64,000 nt of DNA, taken from assembly GCA_905234795.1 (NCBI GenBank), contig CAJOIQ010000013.1, positions 1 to 64,000 of the forward strand, given 5' to 3'. Source of the DNA: an uncultured Bacteroidales bacterium. GTDB taxonomy: Bacteria; Bacteroidota; Bacteroidia; Bacteroidales; UBA932. The notes under the pieces were generated by a model that was given only the letters and a program-made list of their open reading frames with translations, made no database searches and was not told the origin of the DNA. Both the position numbers and the translations under genes were made by a program. Positions 1 through 7,803 of this stretch are shown in pieces. Each line of letters starts with the position of its first letter. Position 1 is the first letter of the stretch.

Positions 1-255
1 GGGGCCGTGTATTTCCAGTACCAGCGGATACTCCTGCGGAATGCAATCTACTGTGTTCATTAGTGCATCCGTGAATTCACTGTCCAAGGACTCTATGCCT
101 GGCGTGCTGAATTTACTGAGGATATCGTCAACTCCGCTAACCTTGCAGGGAAGGTAGGCAATCCCGTCTCTTATCAAATCCTTCTGCAGCCTTTGTTGCA
201 GATCGGATTTTTTCTTGTAAAACTCTTCCAGTTTATCTTTTTTCAATCCGAACAT
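1..255 (-). CDS. Hypothetical protein, N-terminal part (runs off window)
   Basis: An open frame starts at an ATG (253-255, minus strand) and stays open to the window edge, giving 85 residues. It begins MFGLKKDKLEEFYKKK and contains a Lys/Glu-rich, probably helical first 35 residues followed by a mixed segment (GIAYLPCKVSGVDD). I do not recognise the family. It lies just downstream of the amidohydrolase gene on the same strand (2 nt gap), so it may share its transcript. The bases here are more AT-rich than the housekeeping genes further on. The C-terminus is outside the window. Confidence 0.5.
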   Translation of the reverse strand, partial: MFGLKKDKLEEFYKKKSDLQQRLQKDLIRDGIAYLPCKVSGVDDILSKFSTPGIESLDSEFTDALMNTVDCIPQEYPLVLEIHGP

Positions 256-256
256 A

Positions 257-1911
257 TCAGTTTATTGCTTTTCCTTTAAAATATACTTCTGAGGGTTTGT
301 TGTAGCTGAAGCCTTCGTGCTCTGCCGTGAGCAGGTCTTTGTCGAACACCAGGAAGTCGGCGTCCTTGCCCGCTTCGATGGAGCCCTTATCGGCCTCGAT
401 GCCCAGCTGCTTGGCGCCGTTGATGGTGTAGCCGATAATCATTTCTTCTATGTTCATTCGTTCGCTTGCCGGAGGGAATGGCGCAACGGTTCTGCTGTAC
501 TGGTCGAACCGGGTCTTCTCGTTGATCCAGCGAGTCATACCGATTTCCATCGCAAGATAGGGACTCCAGTTCTGGAAATCGCCGTAAAACACCTCATCAC
601 TGGACCAGGTCACCAGGGCACCGCTGTCCCACATAGTCTTGCAGCGGAACATATTATGGGCGCGTTTCTCGCCGATAAAGGTGGGCCAGTACTCGATGGG
701 GTTGCCGCCTACGTTGCCGCTATGCCACCAGGGCGTGAAATTGGCCGTTACGCCCAGTTTGGCAAAACGGTCCAGATCGGCGTCGTCCTGAACCCACAGA
801 CCTTCACACGGAACTTGTCTCCCAGTGCCTTTCTGGCCAGCTCTACACCGTCCAATACCACGCGGGACGAGGCCTCCCCCACGGTGTGCACGTGAAGATC
901 CAACCCTTCATCGTTGAGTTCTTTCAGAATCTGGGCCATCTGCTGCGCATTAAAGGCTGTTGCGCCTGTCACACCGGTGTCTACGTAAGGAGTCACCATA
1001 GCCGCAGTTTCGATCTTCAGAGTGCCGTCCATAAAGATTTTGAGCGTGTGCACTTTCATATGCTCCGTGTTGAATTTCTCCCGGAAGCGCTTCACTCCCT
1101 CCAGAGCCTCTCTCATTTTTGCGGGCTGGGTAAGCACATAGCATCCGTCCACGTAGACCGGCAGTTTCCCCTGCTTGTCCAAAGCCTGCAGATATTCGTA
1201 AATGCGCTCATTCATCCCGTTGTGCTCCGGGAAACCGGCATCGAAGACACCGCTCACGCCATACTGGATGGAGCTGTCCAGCCAGCGAAGGACCGCCTGG
1301 CTGATTTGCTCATCCGTCAGTTCGTTAATGCCGTCAAAGAGCATCGGCCAGCTGGCGGTCTCAAACGAGTTTCCCGTCAGGTGACCGTCTTTACGCACGA
1401 AATAGGCCAGTCCGGGTACAGGGTCCGGCGTGGCATCGGTAAAACCGTGCGCCGCCAGAATCCTGGAGTTTACCCAGTTGCTGTGCACTTCGCCCTCCAG
1501 TACCAGCATCTCTGCGTCCGGGCAGATAGCGTCCAGTTCCTCCTTCGTGAGGTCTTCCCCGGCCAGGCACGTGCGTTCCATCATAAACCGGTAACGCTTG
1601 AGGCCGGGATTCTTCCGAATCCAGTCGGCCATAAAGGCCAGGCATTCCTTTTTTGTGGAACACATCACCGGTACGCCCAAATCCAGATACTCGAATCCAA
1701 CGCCGGTAATAATATGCACGTGGCTGTCGATAAGACCGGGCAGGATGAATTTGCCGCCAAGGTCCGTCACCTCGCCTTCGTAGGCCTGCAGGCCGGCTTC
1801 GTCGCCCACATAGATGAATTTACCGTCCTTGACCGCCAGGGCCGTGGCCCGGGGCTGATTCCTGTCCGCCGTGAAAATCTTGGCATTCTTGAAGATTTTG
1901 TCCGCTTTCAT
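257..1911 (-). pseudogene. Amidohydrolase (YtcJ-like) with internal frameshift
   Basis: Metal-dependent hydrolase of the amidohydrolase superfamily, Amidohydro_3/YtcJ type; the substrate is unknown. The first 380 or so residues carry the start (MKADKIFKNAKIFTADRN), the metal site GLIDSHVH near residue 65 and a later HVHTVGEAS segment. Near base 797 the frame breaks: upstream the frame ends in an atypical tail and a stop at 748. The other frame, open from about 796 down to 257, reads WVQDDADLDRF then VTANFTPWWH, as expected for the family, and finishes with WSSDEVF and a C-terminal KDADFLVFDKD strand. The two halves together make a full-length protein of about 550 residues, so a short deletion not divisible by three is likely. 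Either a true pseudogene or a sequence error. Confidence 0.8.
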
Positions 1912-1923
1912 GCTAATCTGGTT

Positions 1924-2457
1924 TTATTGTGTGAGTCTATAAATTTCACTGACATGGATGAATCCGCGTTTTTCAAAGAAACGGTGGGCGCCATGGTTGT
2001 CCTTTCCGGATTCCAGATAAATCTCCTGAATCCCCTTTGAGCGCAACCAGTCGATGGCCGTCTGAAGAAGGGTATTTCCCAGGCCAATGCCCCGGCACTG
2101 AGGATTCACCAGGACATCGCCCACCATGCCGAAGGGGCAGTCCGCACTTCCTTCGATATCGGCCACGCAGAATCCCATAAGGGCTCCTTGAGCATCGACG
2201 GCTTTCCAAACGTGCGCGATGGCGTCGTTACTCATCTCGGAGAGAATATACCTCATCCACCTTTCCCGGGCGTCCGGGGCCGGACAGGTAATGAAACGGT
2301 CCTCCTGAACGGCTCCCACGCCCACACCCATCTGAATTTCTCCGTGGGAGATGTACTCGGGATGGGCGGTAATGTGGCCGATGAACAGGTCAGCAAGGGC
2401 CTGGGCATCTGCCGCAGACGCCGTCATTATTGTAATCTGTTTCTCTTGTCCTTCCAT
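1924..2457 (-). CDS. GNAT family N-acetyltransferase
   Basis: A 177-residue protein of the GCN5-related acetyltransferase fold, which moves an acetyl group from acetyl-CoA to an amine. The acetyl-CoA binding signature is visible as NPQCRGIGLGNTLL (about residues 117-130), followed by the usual helix and the NHGAHRFFEKRGF segment that closes the fold. The length is normal for a single-domain GNAT. The substrate cannot be told. It is encoded on the same strand as the flanking hydrolases, 12 nt before the amidohydrolase start, and could be co-transcribed. Confidence 0.85.
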   Translation of the reverse strand: MEGQEKQITIMTASAADAQALADLFIGHITAHPEYISHGEIQMGVGVGAVQEDRFITCPAPDARERWMRYILSEMSNDAIAHVWKAVDAQGALMGFCVADIEGSADCPFGMVGDVLVNPQCRGIGLGNTLLQTAIDWLRSKGIQEIYLESGKDNHGAHRFFEKRGFIHVSEIYRLTQ

Positions 2458-2489
2458 TTCTCTACTGATGCGCGGGAGAAATCCTCAAC

Positions 2490-3433
2490 CTACTGCAGCA
2501 GATAGGCGGCCACACGCTTGGCCACGTTGGCCTTGAGGTTGCAGTAATAGAGGGCATAATCCTCTCCGTGGCGGCCGTCCGGGCCAAAGAAGACAGAGGC
2601 TACCGCGAACCGCTCTTCCGTCATCTCCTCGCCCTTGGCATGCGTCACCACAACGCCGCGGTCCGGGAACACCTGTGCATCGGCCCCGCGGTCCACTATC
2701 TCCAGCTTGCCGGTTTTCTCATTGGGCCAGAGCGAACCCAGGTTCATGCTGGCGGGGGCATAGGTGCCATCCAGCTTCCAGTTCAGCGGATTGATGCTGA
2801 TGGCGCCCGGCTGAAGGACGGCGGTTTTGGCGTTCACCTCTCTGTTCTTGGGGCCTTCGGTGTTCCAGGTGATGATGACGCCCGTGTCGCACTCGCCCGT
2901 GGCAAACTTCATGTGCGGATAGGCCTCGAATTCGGCCTTGGTGAACGCGTAACCGATGGGATAAGCGGCAATCATGCGCCGGTAGTAATCCGGATGCTCC
3001 ACGAAGTACTTCTTCAGCACCATCTTGACGATGGCCGAGCCCTGGCTGTGGCCCGCAATGATGAACGGGCGGCCGTTGTTGTAGTGCTGGAAATAATAGT
3101 CCAGCGCAGCGACGATGTCACCGTAAGGCATGTCCGCGACGGCAGCGTCAAAAATGCCGTCCCGCTTCCAGACCTCACCGGCATAGCGCAGGCCCGCCTG
3201 GCGGTAGAACGGCATAAAGACGTTGGTGGAATCTGCGTAAGCGGTGGCGTGCAGGAGGTACTCTCCCTCTGCGCCCTCCCGCATCTCAACATTGTCAATG
3301 TCTGCGTAATCGGGAGGCTGCCCATGATGTACTCGGTTGCATAGACGTAGAACGTATCCACATCCTTGGTGACGGCCGGGAGTTTGCACCAGTTGGCCTT
3401 GTTGGAATAATCGAGCGGTGAAATCTTGTTCAT
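2490..3433 (-). pseudogene. DUF3089 alpha/beta-hydrolase with frameshift
   Basis: DUF3089 proteins are alpha/beta-hydrolase fold proteins of unknown substrate. The start is MNKISPLDYSNKANWCKLP, typical for the family, and it continues as VDTFYVYATEYIMGSLP. The frame then breaks at a short C run (GGG at 3312-3314 on the plus strand). The continuation lies in another frame as PDYADIDNVEMREG and runs to the end, with the nucleophile elbow GHSQGS (IIAGHSQGSAIVK). Restoring one base in the C run would rejoin both parts into about 314 residues. A one-base homopolymer change is as likely to be a sequencing error as a mutation. The C-terminus is NLKANVAKRVAAYLLQ, echoed upstream of the MATE gene. Confidence 0.8.
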
Positions 3434-3526
3434 ATTCAGCTAATTAGTTTAGTTTCTTTCAAATACTTTCTTGCCCTCAAGGTCGGCACTTTTTTTCATA
3501 GGCTCTGATTTATCATTTTAACTCAC

Positions 3527-4894
3527 TTAAATTTTCTTTCCCATCCACTTTTCCCCGTGCAGGTATAGTACCCCTTGCACCCAGATACAGAGGGAATAAA
3601 CGCCGTCGGCCGTCCAGCAAACGGCCACGCTGGATTTCAGGATGCCAATGACGACAGTGCAGTACACGGCGTAAATGCCAAGCGCCACCACGTCGAAGCG
3701 AAGGCACACCCGCGTATTGCCCGTCCCTGCAACGGACTGCAGGTACACATTCCAGGGCAGGGTGAGCGCCGTGGCGGCGCACATCACCCACAAGGTGGGA
3801 ATAGAGGCCTGCACCAGCGAAGGGATATCCGTAAACAGGCCGATAATCAGGCGCGGGCACAGCGCGAAGAAAGCCAGCAGCGGCAGCATGGTCACGGCAC
3901 AGAGCACCAGCACCCGCCGGATGATGACAGGCACTCCCTCCGGATGGCCCTCGCCAATGATGTTGCTCACCAGCGTGGCCGCCGTGGAGGCGAAGGCCGC
4001 AGAGAAGACAAACGGCACCTCGGAGATGCTGCGGACAATGTTGGCCACCGCCAGTTCCTCCTCACCGAGATGCTCGATAAAGAGGAAGAAAAGCAGCCAT
4101 ACGGAAATGTTCAGCACATACTCCACCATTACCCAGGAGGCGGTGGAGAATAGTTGCCGGAGCTCCTTCCAAACGGGTTTGACCAGCTTCTGGAGACCGT
4201 ACATCTTGTCCACCGTAGAAACGGTCCATATCACAAAGAACACGAGGGAGATGCCCTCCGAGATGGTGGATGCCAACGCCGCACCCTGAATGCCCATGGC
4301 CGGCGCGCCCCAGTGCCCGAAGATAAGGACCCAGTCCAGCAGGATATTGCACCCAACCATCACCAGGGAGTTCAAGGTGAGGCTGGCCGTTTCCCGTGTG
4401 CCCACGTAAAAGGCACGGAAGAGCGCCGTCATGAAGGCAAAAAACAGTCCCGGAACGCGCCAGTTCACATACGCTACGGCCGCCTCATAAACGCGCTCCG
4501 ACTTCATGAGCCCCTTCAGGAGCAGCGGCGAGAAAAAGTACGAGAGAACCGTGGTTACCAGCGCCAGGGCGGTCAGGAACCAGACGCCCTGCCAGAAAAC
4601 CCGCCCGATGGCGCCAAAGCCTTTCCCGCTTTCACAAGCCTCTCCATTGCGCCTGCCGATGATGATCTGGACCCCGATGGAGAACCCGAACCCCAGCATG
4701 TACAGGATGGTGAAGTATACACCGGCAATGGCCGATGCGCCCAGTTCCACCTCCCCTACGCGGCCCAGGAAAGCGGTATCCGTCATGCCCAGCAACTCTT
4801 CCATCACCAGGGCTATCAGGATAGGGAACGTAATCCTCCAAATGGACTTGAAGGAATAACGCTCAGACAGCTGGTATGACGATACAGCTTTCAT
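3527..4894 (-). CDS. MATE family efflux transporter
   Basis: A 455-residue inner-membrane protein of the multidrug and toxic compound extrusion family, which exports cationic compounds in exchange for Na+ or H+. About twelve hydrophobic segments are spread along the length. Family features include the first-repeat segment ELLGMTDTAFLGRVGEVELGAS (about residues 33-54) and the related second-half segment around GNTRV, as expected for two homologous halves. The substrate is unknown. It has its own promoter (box at 4984-4991), so it is transcribed independently of the esterase upstream. Confidence 0.9.
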   Translation of the reverse strand: MKAVSSYQLSERYSFKSIWRITFPILIALVMEELLGMTDTAFLGRVGEVELGASAIAGVYFTILYMLGFGFSIGVQIIIGRRNGEACESGKGFGAIGRVFWQGVWFLTALALVTTVLSYFFSPLLLKGLMKSERVYEAAVAYVNWRVPGLFFAFMTALFRAFYVGTRETASLTLNSLVMVGCNILLDWVLIFGHWGAPAMGIQGAALASTISEGISLVFFVIWTVSTVDKMYGLQKLVKPVWKELRQLFSTASWVMVEYVLNISVWLLFFLFIEHLGEEELAVANIVRSISEVPFVFSAAFASTAATLVSNIIGEGHPEGVPVIIRRVLVLCAVTMLPLLAFFALCPRLIIGLFTDIPSLVQASIPTLWVMCAATALTLPWNVYLQSVAGTGNTRVCLRFDVVALGIYAVYCTVVIGILKSSVAVCWTADGVYSLCIWVQGVLYLHGEKWMGKKI

Positions 4895-4897
4895 CGT

Positions 4898-4983
4898 TTA
4901 GCGTTCATTGTACGCAGCGAGGCGCTTGGCTACGTTGGCCTTGATTTGCTCACCCTGCCGGGTTATGATCGGCAAGGCATTTA
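4898..4983 (-). pseudogene. C-terminal remnant resembling the DUF3089 hydrolase
   Basis: Just upstream of the MATE start, the minus strand reads GEQIKANVAKRLAAYNER followed by a stop at 4898-4900. This matches the last residues of the DUF3089 protein (NLKANVAKRVAAYLLQ) in about eleven of twelve core positions, and the DNA is also alike. No further coding can be followed upstream, because the MATE promoter begins there. It is most simply a relic of a second DUF3089-like gene, or of a local duplication, now serving as 5' untranslated leader. The identification rests on a short stretch. Confidence 0.45.
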
Positions 4984-5014
4984 CAAATATAGAAAAAGAA
5001 CAGTGAAAAAACAA
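4984..5014 (-). promoter_or_regulatory. Bacteroidetes-type promoter for the MATE gene
   Basis: Read on the minus strand there is a TTG (5012-5014), a 20-nt spacer and TATATTTG (4984-4991), which fits the primary sigma factor consensus of Bacteroidetes (TTTG at -33, TAnnTTTG at -7). Transcription would begin near 4978 and give a leader of about 85 nt that covers the DUF3089-like remnant. Confidence 0.75.
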
Positions 5015-5047
5015 GACCGCCAGTCCGGGAGGAGGTCTCTCATGCCC

Positions 5048-5153
5048 GTAAAATGTAACCAGCTAAACGTCAGCGGATTATGAAAAATCGCCCGTGCAAA
5101 CCCGCACAGGCGATTCTGCGTAAACACCTCACGCAGAAGCAATTACATTTTAC
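5048..5153. repeat. Three-way-junction palindromic element
   Basis: An outer 11-bp perfect inverted repeat (GTAAAATGTAA at 5048-5058, TTACATTTTAC at 5143-5153) encloses two separate hairpins: AATCGCC/GGCGATT (5086-5115, extended by GTGC/GCAC) and CTGCGT/ACGCAG (5116-5136). Together they would fold as a three-way junction. The element follows the stop of the carboxylesterase fragment directly, so it may end transcription, but it has no clean T-run. It could be a dispersed repeat or a structured RNA. Confidence 0.6.
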
Positions 5154-5160
5154 AACGATA

Positions 5161-6354
5161 TTATATGCAGTAATACTTGGTGAGGAAATAGGTCCGCTCC
5201 CAATCCAGGAGCTTCATGTCGGCCTCTTTTTCCGGATGGATGTTGAACTCGTCAAAGACCATCACCTGCTTGTCCTTCAGGTCATACTGGGGCCACTCCT
5301 TGGCCTTGCCGTCCGGGGACTGGGTGGCGCTGAGGGACGGGTTGCCGGTTTTGGCGAACTGCACCCACATCCGGCGCAGGGTTTTGGAGAAGGTTGGGTC
5401 AAACTGCCTTCCGGTGACCAGGATTTCCTCCGGATGGTTGAATACGGTAGAAAGCTCTATGGCATGCCCGCTCTTCAAGTACGGTTTGGACGATTCCACC
5501 GTGAAGAAATAGCCGAACGTCCGGCCACCGGCGCCGGTCTGGTTTTCCAGCATCCGGAACAGCGGTGCAATGAATACAATTTGGTCGAAAAGGCGGTTGG
5601 TGGCCGTATATTCCACCGAAGCGTCCTTGACGTTCCTGCAGTATTCCTCCACCAGCGCCTGCTCCTTCTCCGCAAGCTGTGCCATCTTCATTGCCTTACG
5701 GCCCACGCCCCACTCGTTCCAAGCTTCCAGGCCCACGCTGTAAATGAAGTAACCGACCTCGTCCTTGGTGCAGCCCTGCATAATGTCCAGGTCCCTGGCG
5801 GCCCCATTGGCATACGCCGCATACGGGTCCAAAGGAAGGTAGTTGCCGTCCCGCTCGGCCCACACGCGAAGTCCCAGGACACCGGACGCCTTGATGACGG
5901 TGTCCACGTCCACCTTCTGGAGGTCCGCCACCGTCTTGCAGCCCAGGATGCCCATCAGCTCGTCCGTGCAGGCGATGGCCTGCTCCGTGGAGCGCGTGAA
6001 CACCGGAGAGCCGCTCTCAATGATGACGCGTTTGAAATAGCGGTGGGAACCTTTGATGAGTGGCAGCATGGACACGGAACCGCCGCCGGCCGACTGCCCC
6101 ATAATGGTCACGTTCTCCGGGTCTCCGCCAAAGAAGGCGATATTCTTATGCACCCACTTGAGCGCCATTATCTGGTCCATAAGGCCCAGGTTCTGCGCAT
6201 CCGGATAGTCCTTGCCGTCCGGCAGGTGCGACAAGTGGAAGAAACCGAACACGCCGGTCCGGTACTCAATGGACACCAGCACTACGTCCGGGTTCTCGTG
6301 CACAAAGTTGGTGCCTTCCTCCCGCGGCTCCACGGTGCCGCCTTCCTCGAAGGA
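5161..6354 (-). pseudogene. Type B carboxylesterase, 5'-truncated, joined in frame to IS110 transposase
   Basis: The catalytic body of a carboxylesterase type B (alpha/beta hydrolase acting on esters). Visible are SIEYRTGVFGF, GGDPENVTIMGQSAGGGSV with the nucleophile serine in GQSAG, and the C-terminal part LRRMWVQFAKTGNPS. The first 100 or so residues expected for the family (signal peptide and the HGGG oxyanion loop) are absent. Coding begins at SFEEGGTVEP directly after the last transposase residues (VHRMFSVIKR). No esterase N-terminus is found on the far side of the insertion, where the cyd operon starts, so insertion was accompanied or followed by a deletion. Without the oxyanion loop it is unlikely to be active. 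The reading frame from 7167 to 5161 is continuous across the junction. Confidence 0.85.
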
Positions 6355-7292
6355 ACGTTTTATAACAGAGAACATCCTGTGAACGAGTTTTGCCCGTATA
6401 ACGTTCAGCACGCACATAACGTGTTTGCCCTCCTTGGTTTTTCGTTCATAGTACTCTTTGTATTCACTGTTCTTCATATGTGTTGCCGCACTTACTGCAG
6501 CGAGATGCAGCAGTGCTTTCATTGTCTGATTAGCACGTTTGGATATCTTGGCCTTTGAGCGGACTGAAGTTCCGGAGTCGTACTTGTACGGCGTAAGACC
6601 GGCAAAGCTGCAGAACTGACGCGCATTCTGGAAGCGAGTGAAGCCACCGGTAATTGCAATCATATTGATTGCGATTCGGTCTCCAATACCGTCGATGCTT
6701 ACAAGTAGTTCCTTTTGGCGAGTCAATACCGGATCAGCTGCGATAAGCGATTCTATCTCGGCATCAATGGCTGCGATCTGTTCGTCTATGGACTTGATGA
6801 CCTTCTTCCATCGGCTGTTCTTATGTTTGAAGTCGTCAGGAGCCATATACTTCTTCTGGTCGGTGAGTTGAGACTGATACCTTTTTCGGTCGATAAGGAG
6901 GAACTCGCGGTCTGCGAGGAGGTTCTTCATGGAGGCCAGTGCCGCTTCAGGAATGGAATAGCGGACGGCTTTGTCGCTATACCGGAAGGCATATTCTGCG
7001 ATTCTGGCGGCGTCAATGGCGTCATTCTTCCCTCGGGTGAGGCCCATGGAGTTCTTGATGCGGGTGGGATCATCCATCCAGAGGAAGATGTCCAGTTCCT
7101 GGCAGGCTACGGTCAGAGGGTAGATGTATCGTCCGGTGTACTCGGCGCAGACGAGGACCTCTTCCACAACGCCTTCTTGAGGGCTCTTACTTCATTGGAA
7201 CACTCTTCCTCGCGGACGATCTCAAGACCGCTGCGGTAGCAAAGATTACACTTTTCTTTGCTGATGTCGATGCCGACATTGATTTTTTTCAT
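6355..7292 (-). mobile_element. IS110-family transposase (frameshifted, no own stop codon)
   Basis: An IS110 recombinase has an N-terminal RuvC-like DEDD domain and a C-terminal Tnp_20 domain with a catalytic serine, and works with a bridge RNA. The DEDD residues can be seen in VGIDISKEKCN, CAEYTGRY and KNDAIDAARIAEYA, followed by a coiled middle, SIDGIGDRIAINMIAITGGF and SGTSVRSKAKISKRAN. The start is the ATG at 7290-7292 (MKKINVGIDISKEK). A -1 type frame break lies near 7170: the first 40 residues are in one frame and VVEEVLVCAEYTG onwards in another. The 3' end runs into the esterase without a stop. The element looks inactive as read, unless the frame break is a sequence error. Confidence 0.85.
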
Positions 7293-7335
7293 AACTTGCA
7301 CTGCTTTTTAGCGGACAGTGGGCCGTCGATCCGTC

Positions 7336-7463
7336 ACCTACAAACCTTATTGCATCTAAGGATATTCTTATTCAGGTCCTGGATCAACGGGCCGGGCGGG
7401 GCAAAAAATATACTCGGGTCTTACCCATTTGTACAAATTGAGAACCGCCCGGCTCCATTGATC
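7336..7463 (-). ncRNA. Candidate bridge RNA of the IS110 element
   Basis: The non-coding stretch before the transposase start holds two stems with internal loops. The larger pairs 7382-7399 with 7445-7463 (GATCAA then GCCGGGCGG on both arms, about 17 of 19 matching) around a loop with an inner GGGT/ACCC stem. The smaller pairs ACCT (7336-7339) with AGGT (7374-7377), with an inner CCTTA/TAAGG stem (7345-7349, 7357-7361). IS110-group elements encode a bridge RNA with two guide loops in this position. The match is by place and shape only; no guide pairing was established. Confidence 0.4.
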
Positions 7464-7538
7464 GGCATAAATTTACTATTTTTGCCATACAAACCTGATT
7501 GCAGAAAACTACGCTGCAAATCTAAGGTTTGTACAAAC
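7427..7538. promoter_or_regulatory. cyd operon control region: two palindromes, -7 box and leader hairpin
   Basis: A -7 box TATTTTTG lies at 7477-7484 on the plus strand. Two 12-bp perfect palindromes sharing the core TTTGTACAAA lie at 7427-7438 and 7527-7538, exactly 100 bp apart. A hairpin (TACAAACCT at 7488-7496 pairing with AGGTTTGTA at 7525-7533) fills the leader before the DUF4492 start. A related 16-mer, TACAAACCTTATTGCA, also occurs at 7339-7354. Cytochrome bd is usually regulated by oxygen or redox state, so operator sites are plausible, but the binding protein is unknown. Confidence 0.45.
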
Positions 7539-7548
7539 TGACCACAGG

Positions 7549-7800
7549 ATGTACCGCCCCGGCAGCATCATTTCCTTTTTCACCGCCCTTTACCGGGACG
7601 GCTTCCGGAACATGACCTGGGGCAAGCCGCTCATTTGGCTCATCATTCTCAAACTTGTCATTATGTTTGCCGTCCTTCGCGTCTTCTTCTTCAAGCCGGC
7701 CATGCGCGGCCTCAGTCCCGAACAGAAGAGTGAGGCTGTGGGAAACGCCCTTCTGCAAAACCACAATAACGATACAACACTGAACCTTTTAACCCAATAA
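7549..7800 (+). CDS. DUF4492 protein, cytochrome bd accessory
   Basis: A small 83-residue protein with one membrane segment (KPLIWLIILKLVIMFAVLRVFFF, about residues 25-47). It belongs to DUF4492, whose members sit immediately before cydA in many Bacteroidetes. Its start MYRPGSIISFFTALYRDGFRNM is characteristic. By place and size it may be a small subunit or assembly partner of the bd oxidase, comparable in role to CydX, but this is an inference. The gap to cydA is only 3 nt, so translation is probably coupled. Confidence 0.85.
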   Translation: MYRPGSIISFFTALYRDGFRNMTWGKPLIWLIILKLVIMFAVLRVFFFKPAMRGLSPEQKSEAVGNALLQNHNNDTTLNLLTQ

Positions 7801-7803
7801 GCT

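Noticed and set aside
7427..7538. TTTGTACAAA palindromes as the ends of the IS element
   Set aside because: IS110 elements have no long terminal inverted repeats, and the second palindrome lies in the leader directly before the cyd operon. A control site is more plausible.
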